Shown here one piece after another: positions 45,367 to 56,146 of a stretch of 64,000 nt of DNA. The stretch comes from Dryas octopetala (taxonomy: Eukaryota; Streptophyta; Magnoliopsida; Rosales; Rosaceae), in contig OY992833.1 in the NCBI GenBank assembly GCA_963921425.1, forward strand, positions 15,355,738 to 15,419,737, read 5' to 3'. The translations under genes were made by a program, and so were the position numbers. Within the stretch, counting starts at the first letter, position 1. The number at the start of each line of letters is the position of its first letter. The notes beneath the pieces were generated by a model. That model was given only the letters and a program-made list of their open reading frames with translations, searched no databases and was not told where the DNA came from.

Positions 45367-45673
45367 CATGTTTTAGTTCTAAATTTCAATAAAACAATGA
45401 AGCACAAGTGTTTGGAAGTAAGATATTTGATTTCTAAGTTCTCTTTGTTATGTCAATTGTCATGGTTTTAATTTCCTCAAAGATTCCTCTATCCTTCTGT
45501 CAAACCATATGGCTGCTTTATGTTCCAGTTTTGTTACGTACGAATTTTGTTCATTTTGATTGGTCTGCAATTGTTACATACAGTCATTTTAACATGCCTA
45601 TTCAGCTCTTTGGGTTACTGTTCATTAAAGGGCATTTCAGACTTTTCTGCATGCCTATTTCTTCTCTAACTAT

Positions 45674-45733
45674 ATTCTTCTACAAAACCTAAGTAAAAAG
45701 AGTACATAAATGAGTATATTTATGGACTTATCA
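45674..45733 (-). repeat. Outer end of the 3' LTR of the Athila element
   Basis: About 60 bases (containing AAAAAGAGTACATAAATGAG) match the outer end of the 5' LTR. Beyond 45674 the match stops, so the rest of this LTR is lost, replaced or strongly diverged. The adjacent internal bases (45734-45746) read TTGTGGGTATT on the minus strand and are the likely polypurine tract. Confidence 0.7.
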
Positions 45734-48513
45734 AATACCCACAACTTAGATTTTGCTAGTACTCGAGCAAAACAAAACGAAAAATAAAAACAAAATAACA
45801 AAGACTCAACGCAAACAAGCGATTGACTAACTTCCCAATATTGATCTCAGAGATAATCACAAACCGTTAGCTAACTTCCAAGAAATAAGCAACAATAACT
45901 CAAGACATTATCAAAGGATTAACCAATCTTGAATTGAAAAACTTGGATGTAGTGTGTGAAATAGCCAACATTAATACAACCCACGACTTAAGCTTCACAG
46001 AAGTTAAATAACCAAATAAGAACAAGCTTCAACTTCAAATCTCATCAAGGATATTCACTCCAATAAAAGCACTCGAAATTTGACTAGTTATTGTCACTCA
46101 TAAATATGTGAGAGGAATCAAAGCAATAGGATATACTCACATAATTGAAATAAAGACACATGACAAATATAAAAGATCTCATGAAAAGATATAGCATACT
46201 AGAAAACATTTAAACCATCCGACCATAGTACTTCCACACCTATTCTCCACATAAGGAACCACACTTCTCCTTTGATCAAGTAGGACTTTCACTAAATTTG
46301 TAATGGGGCTTAGGGTGATGGGTGAAACAAGAAAAAGATATGGATGAACAAATTTTAAGGAATTCATAGAGCTTTCCATGAAAATTATAACATCTTGCAC
46401 TCTGATACTGTCTTGAATCTTTTTTTTTTTTTTTTTTTTCTAACTCCATTAGTTGTCTAATCAACCCATGTAACAAGTGTTAGGCCAATAACTCTCAAGC
46501 TAGATAGCTTTAGGGTATTAAGTGTAAAACACTCATCGGGCTTAAAAACTCGAGTTGAAAAGGCTTCGAAATTAGTTTTATTTTTTTATTTTTTTTAGAT
46601 AGTATCCTTTACTTTCCACATGATTGAATAATTTGTGCAATTTTTCCTTAACAACGAAAATACTCTACAAAACTCCTTAGAAGGGTGTATGATAAACATA
46701 TGATAGATTAAGGTGAGGAGAATTGGGTAAAGAATGAAAAAGGCTTACATAAAAGGCACAAGGGGGTTAACTAGGGATAAAAGTGATATGTGTTGGCTAG
46801 AAGGGCTCAAATGAAAAAAACAAGGCCTATATCACTTCCTTGGATCCATGTGGTTCATGAAATATGCCTCAAATAGATAATGAAAGTAGTTCTAGCAAAC
46901 AATTTAAACATCCTCAAGTACTTGACCAAAACAAAGAATAATGAGATCACAACGACTTGTAGACAAGAAAATTATCGAATAGTATATAACACTCAAGAAC
47001 GAAAGGCATAGGCTCAAAAGCTTACATAATAAGGGTTATATAAGTCTACACTAGCCTTATTTGGGAATTTAAATCATATGAACTCCCCAATCGAACATCA
47101 TATTAATATGGCTATGTGCAAAAATATTTACCAAGTTAAATCACAAAATTATGGTTAACACAAAGATAATGTGAAGAATTAATGTCATGCTCACAATTCC
47201 TTGAAAGTTAATTGCAAATAAAATTCAATCGCATCATAGAATTGGGAAGTGACTGCCACAAACAATTAAAAACAAGACTCAAAGTAAAAGAAAATACGTT
47301 TGGGTTTTATGACATTTTTCAGATTTTTTTTTTTTTTTATAGAGGAAAACAAAACGAAAACAAAACAAAACAACAAAATAAAAACTAATTAAATAAAAAC
47401 CAAAAGTTGAAAGGAATTGAAAATCAATAAACAAACTGCAGTTCTGACCCAGGCGCAAAGAATTACACGTATCTCACAAAATACTTGGCCAAACTTCAAG
47501 TTCTTTATATGGTTGGATTCATAACGAAAAAACAAAGAACGCAACGCGAGCCAAAATACAAAAACAGCAGCAGACAAAAACATAATTGGAAACAAAGACA
47601 GAGGACTGTTGCATGCGTTATGAAACCAAAGAACTCAATCACCCACAACTTAAAACAAACATTGTCCTCAATGTTTAAAAAAAAGAAAACTAAGTCATGC
47701 AAAATCAATTAAAGAGAGAGAGGGTGTGAGAACTTCCCGGGTTTGTGTAGGTGTATGGATGAGCAAAGCATAGAATATGTCGAAGTGAGAAAGGATGGAC
47801 AACGTGAAGAACTTAAACACCCACAACTTGCTTCTTGGAATGTCAACGGACCCGTAATAGCTCCTAAAAGTCTTGGAATGCGATGAAATTGGAACAAAAT
47901 TGAGCTGGATATGGAATCATAAAAAAAATCTGGAAATCTGACTTTTAGAGACGAAAAATCTGATGAACACCGCTGCTAAAACCTCTTTGGTGACGAAAAA
48001 TCTTCAAAATCTGGGCAAAACTGCAGCTGCCTTTTTTTTGTGTTTTAGGTCCTTTTTTTGAGGTTCAAATCATCCTAAAACATAATGTAGGCCACCGGAG
48101 ACCCTCAAACCTGGTCCAAAACATCATAATAACCATTCTAAACACGTCGGTGGCTTCAGATTGACCTGAAAAACAACAAAAAATACATTAGGCAGAAATT
48201 TTTATTTTGACCAAAATAAGAATCTACTTAGCTAAGTTGCCAGTTTCCGACATTTAAACTCAACCAATGACCAAAAAAACTTCTGTAACACATCTGCAAT
48301 GTGCTGCAGACATCCTAGGGCTAGAAAAATGCGAAAATTTGTCTTTGGAACACAAAATCTATTATTTGATGATGCAAAACTTAACAAAAACAAAAACATG
48401 AAAATTGTACGAGAAATCACACATAAACTAAAAAAAAAACTTAAGAATGCTTGGGTTGCTTCCCAAGAAGCGCTAAGTTTAAAGTCTTCAGCTAGACGCG
48501 GTTCTTTAGATGA
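45734..48513 (-). other. Non-coding 3' region of the Athila element
   Basis: No env-like or other ORF survives. Sequence just past the integrase stop (TTGGGTTGCTTCCCAAGAAG near 48450) is a familiar feature after pol in Athila elements. Poly-T/poly-A tracts occur at 46422 and 47325. Confidence 0.6.
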
Positions 48514-49968
48514 TTAAACAATAGATGGGGGTGGTGCATCCACGTGCATGCTCTCTTTTCCAAGCTCAAAAGATTCATAGTATGGCTTCAAGCGATGTCC
48601 GTTCACTTTGAATATGTTTCCCGTCTTGTCATTTTGAATCTCATCTGCACCATGAGGGAAAACATTAGTAACAACAAAAGAACCGTACCATCTAGAACGT
48701 AACTTACCTGGGAATAGCCAGAGGCGTGAATTGAAGAGCAAGACTTTCTGCCCAATTTCAAAGTTCTTCCTTTGAATGGATTTGTCATGAAATGCCTTAG
48801 TCCTTTCCTTGTAAATCTGCGCACTCTCATAGGCATCATTCCTCATCTCATCTAACTCATTCAATTGGAGTCGCCTTGCATCTCCAGCCTCTTTCATATC
48901 GAAATTGAATTTCTTGATTGCCCAAAATGTTCTATGTTCAAGTTCAACCGGAAGGTGACATGCTTTACCATAAACTAAACGAAAAGGAGACATACCAATG
49001 GGGGTTTTGTAGGCTGTCCTATATGCCCATAATGCATCATTAAGTCGCAAGCTCTAATCCTTCCTCGTAGGGCTCACGGTTTTGTCCAGGATTTGGCGGT
49101 TACTAATCTCCACTTGTCCACTTGTTTGGGGATAATAAGGTGTTGAGACCCTATGTGTAATTCCATACCGCTTTAAAAGTGCCTCAAATGACCTATTACA
49201 AAAGTGACTGCCTCCATCACTGATAATGGCTCTTGGTGTTCCAAACCTAGAAAAGATGTTGTCCTTCACAAAGCTCAAAACAACTTTTGAATCATTAGTC
49301 CGGGTAGGAATTGCTTCCACCCATTTAGAGACATAGTCAACAGCAAGGAGAATGTAAATAAAGCCATAAGAGGAAGGGAATGGTCCCATAAAATCAATGC
49401 CCATACATCAAATATTTCAACAATAAAGATAGGCGTTAAAGGCATTTGATTCCTAGAGCTAATGTTACCGGTTCTTTGACATCTATCACATGTGGAACAA
49501 TAAGTATATGCATTTTTTGAACAAGTTAGGCCAATAAAAACCACATTGTAATACTTTAATGGCTGTTTTCTTAGTACCAAAATGTCCACCACATGCAGAT
49601 GAATGACAAAAGGTAAGTATAGAATTAAATTCAGATTCGGACACGCACCTTCTAACAATCTGATATGGACAATATTTCCATAAGTATGGATCATCCCAAA
49701 CATAATACTTACTTGTTTTGACAAGCTTATCCTTTTGAGCTCGAGTGAGATCCTTCGGAATCAGTTTTGAAGCCTTGTAATTGATAATGTCAGCATACCA
49801 AGGGTCCTTGGCTTCGAGGGTAAAGAGTTGCTCATCGGGGAAACTTTCATGTAGAGGAAGCATGTCCTCTTCTTCATTGGATCCATGCACCAGTCTACTC
49901 AAATGGTCATCCACCACGTTTTCACTCCCTTTCTTGTCTTTAATCACCAAATCGAATTCTTGAAGCAA
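48514..49968 (-). pseudogene. Athila RNase H end and integrase, broken
   Basis: The frame from 49968 ([17 protein letters not shown]) ends the RNase H domain and enters the integrase zinc-binding part ([13 protein letters not shown]; a CDRCQRTG motif is in another frame). After a frameshift, the catalytic core runs from 49404 with [20 protein letters not shown] and [13 protein letters not shown] at 49051-49053, where a tryptophan is expected, interrupts it. The C-terminal part continues in the same frame ([18 protein letters not shown] to RLKPYYES) and stops at 48514. Family motifs are clear; function is lost. Confidence 0.85.
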
Positions 49969-50070
49969 GAGAGTCCACCTAATCAGTCGCGGCTTGACGT
50001 CCTTCTTGTGGAGGAGGTACCTAAGTGCTGCATGATTAGAGAATACAATTACTTTAGTGCCAATAAGATA

Positions 50071-51528
50071 TTATCTAAATTTCTCTAAAGCAAAAATAAC
50101 AGCAAGCAACTCATTTTCCGTAGTTGAATAATTCAACTGAGCATCATTCAAAGTCCGGGAGGCATAATAGATGGCATGTGGTACATTGTACACTCTTTGT
50201 CCAAGCACGGCCCCCACTGCATAATCCGAGGCGTCACACATCAACTCAAAGTGAAAATTCCAATCTGGAGGCTGCATGATAGGGACAGATGTCAAAAGAT
50301 CCTTAAGCTTGTTAAATGCAGCCAAACAATCTTCATTAAACTCGAATTCCACATCTTTGCCAAGCAACCGACATAGGGGCCTTGATATCTTTGAAAAGTC
50401 CTTGATGAAATGCCTATAGAACCCTGCATGTCCTAGGAATGACCTAATCTTCTTCACGGTTTTTGGGGGCTGCAAGCTTCTCACAATGTCGATTTTTGCC
50501 TTGTCCACTTCAATTCCCCTACAAGAGATAATGTGACCTAATACAATACCATGTTGTACCATGAAGTGGCACTTCTCCCAGTTGAGCACTAAATTGCATT
50601 CCTGACACCTTTTTAACACTAAAGAGAGGTTGTGAAGACAAATATCAAATGAATCACCAAAAATAGAAAAATCATCCATAAATACCTCTATTATCTCCTC
50701 CACCATATCAGAAAAAATTGACATCATGCAACGTTGAAAAGTGGCAGGTGCGTTACATAAACCAAAAGGCATACGCCCATAAGCAAACGTACCAAATGGA
50801 CAGGTGAAGGTGGTCTTTTCTTGATCTTTCGGAGCAATAGCAATTTGATTGTATCCAGAGTATCCATCCAAGAAGCAATAATGACTATGACCTGCAAGAC
50901 GCTCAAGCATTTGATCAATAAATGGTAATGGAAAGTGATCCTTACGTGTCGTGGTATTGAGCTTTCTATAATCTATGCATACTCTCCAACCCGTTTGAAT
51001 TCTTTGAGGCACCAACTCATTGTCTTCATTCTTCACAACGGCAATTCCGGATTTCTTGGGAACAACTTGAACGGGACTCACCCACTTGCTATCCGAAATA
51101 GGGTATATAATTCCCACGTCCAAAAGCTTCAAAACTTCCTTCTTAACGACTTCTTTCATCACCGGATTCAGCCTCCTTTGGGCTTCCTTTGTAGGTTTCG
51201 ATTCTCCTTCTAAAAGGATCCTATGCATGCACTTTGTAGGGCTTATTCCTTTGATGTCTGCAATAGTCCAACCTAGGGCAGTCTTGTGCTCCCTTAGAAC
51301 TCGAATTAGTTTGTCTTCTTCGGATGCACTCAAATTAGAAGCAATGATCACAGGCAGCGTCTTTTCGTCACCTAAATATGCATATTTCAAGTTCTCCGGA
51401 AGGGGTTTTAGCTCAACCTGTGGTGCCTTCACAATAGAGGGAACAAGCTTATTAGTAGATAACGGAAGCGGCTCAAAAATAGAGTTAGACTTACCTCTTT
51501 GGGGAGGCAAGGCCTCAAGCATATTCAC
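50071..51528 (-). pseudogene. Athila reverse transcriptase and start of RNase H
   Basis: A 485-codon open frame on the minus strand, the longest in the window. Reverse transcriptase motifs in order: WVSPVQVVPKK (about 149-159), WRVCIDYRKLN, HFPLPFIDQMLERL, FGLCNAPATFQR and the catalytic FMDDF (283-287). RNase H begins with FELMCDASDYAVGAVLG (about 430). It ends at a TAA directly followed, in the same frame, by the rest of RNase H, so one nonsense change separates this ORF from the next. Upstream, frame is lost between 51528 and 51755. Confidence 0.88.
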
Positions 51529-51647
51529 AACTTCAAGTACAGCTGTATATATTCCCTTATTTGTTCACAGTTTTAGGGCTTTGGATGAGTACCCTTTCCA
51601 ATGGCGTCTCTCCGTGTGATACATTAAACGTTTCTTGTACCATATGC

Positions 51648-52159
51648 TCAAGTACATCTATGGAAAAAACAAGCATGATCATCATTAGGATATTTTAAAG
51701 CATCAAATACCTTAAACTCCACGGTTTCCTCATCAAATGCCATTGTGAGAGTGCCTGATGTTTTGGTTAAGGTGAATGAGCTAATTTTTCCAGCCGACTT
51801 TCTAGTGCTCAAGATGGAGGAAGTTCCTATTCTTGGAAAAGACCTTCCATTGATTCTAGGACATCCATTCATGAGAACAGCAAGGACAAAAATTGATGTG
51901 TAGCCTAATGCTTAAAATTAGGATATTTGATTGATCGATCAGCCAATTGTATGCTCAGGGAAGTCTTCTTAAGCTCACCTAAATTTAAGGATTCAAAAAA
52001 AGATAAAGGCATCAAATTAATTGAAACACCTAAGTCTAATAAAGCATGTTCAAACCTTTGATTTCCAATGAGACAAGGTATAGTAAAACTCCCTGGATCC
52101 TTTAGTTTAGGAGGCAATTTACGCAATAGCACGGCTGAAACTTCTTCACTTAAGGCCAC
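51648..52159 (-). pseudogene. Athila protease with an internal inversion
   Basis: On the minus strand the protease starts normally (GSFTIPCLIGNQRFEHALLD, then LGVSINLMPLSFFE) up to ADRSIKYP near 51925. It resumes at GTLTMAFDEETVEFK from about 51755. The piece that should lie between (VLVKVNELIFPADF, LPLILGHPFMRTART) is on the plus strand at 51757-51903. The active-site region reads DLG rather than the usual D-S/T-G, a form common in this lineage. Confidence 0.85.
51757..51903 (+). other. 147-bp inverted segment of the Athila protease
   Basis: The plus strand reads DVLVKVNELIFPADF and ends GHPFMRTARTKIDV then TAG. All flanking coding sequence is on the minus strand and lacks exactly this part. 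The junction at 51903-51921 contains a short palindrome (CCTAAT/ATTAGG). Confidence 0.85.
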
Positions 52160-52231
52160 GGTTTCATGCTTCTTGAACTTCCTTTTATTTGTACAAAGAT
52201 CTTTGAGAAATTTTGCATAGCTTGGAATTTG

Positions 52232-53854
52232 CTAGATCGCATCGAGCAAGGGAATGTTCACTTGCACTTTTCGAAAAGTCTCTAGTATATCCTTTGAAAC
52301 TTGCTCCTTCTTTGAATTCAAAAACCTACGAGGAAAAGGAACCTTTGAAGTAATCGAATGATCCAAAAGAGAACTTACCTTAGAGTTGTCACTTGGAACC
52401 GTAATCTTGGGAAAGGGGGCAGCCAGAGTTTTTGTTGAATTTCTCTCCTTATTGTCATCCTTTCCCACTTCCTTTCCACTTCGAAGAGTAATCGCCTTTG
52501 CGGTTTCATAGCCTCCAATAGGATTTGGAATTACTTGGCTTGGAAGCTGTCCTGGCTCTCTTTGACTCAAGGAGGCTATAATTTGTCTAACTTGGTTTTC
52601 AAGGCTCTTGATTGCTGTAGACATTTGTGCATGTGTTTGCCTTGTTTCCTGCATAAAACCTTGAGTTCTTAGTGCCAAAGAATTAACTAACTCTTCTAAA
52701 GACTTAGCTTGCCTAGGAGGTGGTGGTGGTGGTGCAATTTGTTGAGGAACAAACTGATTTTGTTGAACCGGGGTTGTTTGCACGTTTTGGTTGTTCTTCC
52801 ATCCAAAGTTAGGGTGTTGCCGCCATCCCGAATTATAGGTGTTAGAAAATGGATCGTTTCTTGGCTTTTGTTGCTGCATATATTGTGCTTGAGCCATCTC
52901 TTCTCCATCACCATACAAACTTGGACAGGACTTTGTAGGATGTCCGGGATTAGCACACACAGCACACACTTGTGCTTAAGGGATTAACTACTTAACAAGA
53001 TTAGTCAAATTAGCTATTTGAGGACCAATATCACTAGCACTTACCTCATAAACACCTGCTTTCTTTGGGGAAGCTCTCCGGTAATTAAACAGTTGAGAGT
53101 TTGCTGCAATGTTCTCAAACATCTCCTTAGCTTGAGTAGCACTCTTGTTCATCAAGCCTCCTCCACTAGTAGCATCAACCATCATCCTCTCTGAATCGAG
53201 TAATCCCTTATAAAAGTATTGCATCAGTAGCTAATCTTCAATTTGCTGATGAGGGCACGAAGCTAGGAGTCTCTGAAACCGATCCCAATACTCATGAAAT
53301 GATTCTCCATCTAGTTGCTGCACTCCCATGATCTCCTTCCTAATATGGTTTGTGTTTTTAGCTGGAAAGAACTTTGCAAGGAACTTGGAAGCCAATGATG
53401 TCCATGTGGTGATTGATGCACTAGGTAAAGAATAGAGCCACTCCTTGGCTCGTTCCTTGAGTGAGAATGGAAACAAACACAATCGGATTGCCTCATCACT
53501 AATCCCTCCATTGTGCATAGTCACGCACATGGCAAAGAAATCCTTGATGTGTATGTGAGGATCATCCCCAGGCTTGCCATAGAATTGCGGCAAAAGGTGA
53601 ATGGTGCCACTCTTGATCTCAAAGGTGGTTGTAGTGGCTGGATACGCAATGCATGACGGCTGGTCTAATGCTTTAGGAACCATGAAATCCTTCAAAGGTC
53701 GGGTGAGGTTGTTGAGTGCCAACTCGTCTCCCATCTTGATTGGAAGTGTAGCTTGCGTATTTTTATCTCGGCGGAGATAACGAAGTGTGTTCTCTAGTTC
53801 AGGGTCGTATGGTATAAGCTTGTAACCTTGCGAATGACGACCCAGCATATACAT
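52232..53854 (-). pseudogene. Athila gag, with in-frame stops
   Basis: One frame runs from 53854 through the protease start, interrupted by stops after 53231 (TAG), 52988 (TAG), about 52976 (TAA) and 52232 (TAG). Gag motifs: RAKEWLYSLP, FPAKNTNHIRKEI, SFHEYWDRFQRLLASCPH, QYFYKGLL, and a zinc-knuckle-like CAVCANPGHPTKSCP near 52960. A proline-rich stretch and a coiled-coil segment follow. The first stop stands where related proteins have tryptophan. An upstream start of the original gag may lie before 53854. Confidence 0.85.
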
Positions 53855-53887
53855 GAAATTGAAAACAAAACTTAATTAGATAAACAA

Positions 53888-53905
53888 TCCCCGGCAACGG
53901 CGCCA
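53888..53905 (-). other. Primer-binding site (tRNA-Asp) of the Athila element
   Basis: The plus strand reads TCCCCGGCAACGGCGCCA, the 3' end of plant tRNA-Asp, so the minus (element) strand is complementary to that tRNA. It lies six bases inside the LTR border. Confidence 0.92.
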
Positions 53906-53911
53906 AAAACT

Positions 53912-55548
53912 TGTTGGTAATTTTTAACAACAATATTAAAACTTTGCAAGTGCACAAATCAAATGATAGTATAGTAAGCAAGCAAGGGTCATTCCCATAG
54001 AGATTGTAATCTAAAGAGATGTTTATCAATGTCACACAAAGAAAACTAGAACACAATTAAACACGAAAACAAAATAAAGATTGAAATCACAAGGACTTCC
54101 ACACACACGCCAACACCAAAGAGGTTTTGATTTGATTTTGTAAATAAAACAAAACAAGGAAAAGAAAACAAAACAAGGAAAAGAAAACAAAACAGAATTA
54201 AAATTAGAGTTTAAGAGAAATTGGTTTAAAATCAATCAAGGACAATAGCTAGGACTCACTATCCACCTCCAAACAATCAATCAATCCATAAACAACAATA
54301 GATAATCAATTTCTAGCAAGCATATGATGATAAACAAGATCATGGCATTTGACTCAAGTTGTATGATTCTCTCTTAAGTGTATGTAAGATGTATGGCATT
54401 TACATCAATACGTGTATTCTTAATTGAAATCCAGTATGGCATTTACTCAAATTAACAATCAAGAATCCATTAAGATCAAAGAGAATATGAGTGTCACAAA
54501 AACCCTAAGACATGCATTTGTTATTAGGAATTCAAGAATCGATTTCTCATAACTAATTCTTAACCCAATTATTCGGTGCAAACAAGAATACATTCAATAT
54601 GGCAATTGACCTATGTTCTACAACAATTTAATTCCGATACATGCTTCAAAGTTAGCTACTCAAAGAAACAAAATATCAGAATTCACATAATACAGAGAAA
54701 TCGAAATCATCACGCTTGTAGAAACTGAAAAAATCCATTCAAACTTGTTTATAGAATTGAAATCATGTTTATGGCTTCAAGATTAAGCCCTAACTAACAA
54801 GAAATTAGTTACTCATGTTCTTGGATGATCTCAAAAATAAATACATAAGAACTGAAAATTAAAAGAATAAAGGAAAAGAAAGAACTTGCTGGCAACTTTC
54901 TCGATCCTCTTGCGCAGTTGATCTCCTTAGGACGTGAATCCTTTGTATGGGGCCTTGGCTAGCCTTTTATATGACTTACCTCAAAGTCCTAAACCCTAAA
55001 ATTGACTGAAAAGTCGTCCAAGAAGTCTTGGTAAACAAGGAATCCAAATAGGAAAGTAAAGATAACAATTCCTAACTCCACAGGGAAATACAGCTCAGCC
55101 CAATTGTCACACGATTTGGGGATCTTCGGCCTTCTAGAAAAATCAGTAAAAATATATTTTAGAAAGATAAATGTCTTATCTTTCCAACCATATATAGCAC
55201 ATAACTTGGAAAATTCGGGAAGGCTTTCGTTTCTTCATAGTCACGTAACATGTACGAAAATGTCCTGTCTGCACGTGGGCTAACTTTACTTGTAATACTG
55301 TACCAATTGGCTTGGTAAAAAATTCTAGAAAAATCACAGATTATTGAACTTCAAGGTGTTAACTTTCATCTCCAATTGGCCTTGCACTAAAATTCCTCCG
55401 AAAAGTTGATTGTCCCTTAAAAACCTTCTAAGAGCGCAGAAAAGCTGAAAATCAGAAAAGTGAAGTAATAAGCCCTTTTTTAAATCTAATTCTTCTACAA
55501 AACCTAAGTAAAAAGAGTACATAAATGAGTATATTTATGGACTTATCA
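53912..55548 (-). repeat. 5' LTR of the Athila element (1,637 bp)
   Basis: In element orientation it starts TGATAAGTCCATAAATAT and ends ATTACCAACA before the primer site, i.e. TG..CA. Internal sequence is non-coding. ATGGCATTT words recur at about 54344, 54392 and 54434. Confidence 0.85.
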
Positions 55549-55764
55549 AAATTCTCAGAGCAAGAGATCATTTTTATATGTATATATAGATAATACACTT
55601 CCTCCAGCTACATGTAGCTAATTCATTACCATTAATAAATTTACTGCAGAGCATATAACATTTACATTGCATATTTTTCTCGATTGACCACTTTACCCAA
55701 TGACGGCAATTTAGGATAAAGAACTCAATTTGTAAAAAATAAAAATAGTAGGGTAGCAAAGTCC

Positions 55765-56136
55765 GAGTTAATTACACTTACACCCCCCCTGAGGTTTATC
55801 ATCTTTTCACATACACCCCTTGGGGTTTCAATAATTACACATACACCCCCTGAGGTTTTAAATCTGTTAAATATAACCCCCTATAAAAGAAAAAAAATAA
55901 ATAAATAAATAAAAAATATTTGTATTCAGGTTGGACCTTACACCTTGAATAATCTTATTAGGCTATTTAATCCCTTAGCATGCTTTTTTGCATAATTTTT
56001 CATCATTTTTGTCTCACTATAGAGGGTTATCTGTAACAGTTTTAAAACTTCAGGAGGTGTATGTGTAATTATTGAAACCCCAGGAGGTGTATGTAAAAAA
56101 ATAATAAACTTCAGGGGGTGTAAGTGTAATTAACTC
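55765..56136. mobile_element. Mutator-type MITE
   Basis: The ends GAGTTAATTACACTTACACC and the exact inverse bound a 372-bp imperfect palindrome. Flanks AGCAAAGTCC (55755-55764) and AACAAAGTCC (56137-56146) match at 9 of 10 positions, so the last 8 or 9 bases are the target duplication. Repeated ACACCCCCTGAGGTTT-type words fill the arms. No ORF. Confidence 0.88.
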
Positions 56137-56146
56137 AACAAAGTCC

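Larger units (their letters stand above)
45674..55548 (-). mobile_element. Athila-type Ty3/gypsy retrotransposon, defective
   Basis: Minus-strand order: LTR (55548-53912), tRNA-Asp primer site, gag, protease, reverse transcriptase/RNase H, integrase, a 2.8-kb non-coding 3' part without an env-like frame, then the start of the other LTR. The terminal 60 bases or so of the LTR (about 55489-55548) recur at 45674-45733, which marks the far boundary. Further into the left side the two LTRs do not align by eye. Stops, frameshifts and a small inversion make it non-functional. Confidence 0.85.

Noticed and set aside
51648..51872. Continuous minus-strand ORF across the inverted protease segment
   Set aside because: Only its second half (from about 51755) is protease-derived; the first half is the antisense of the inverted piece.
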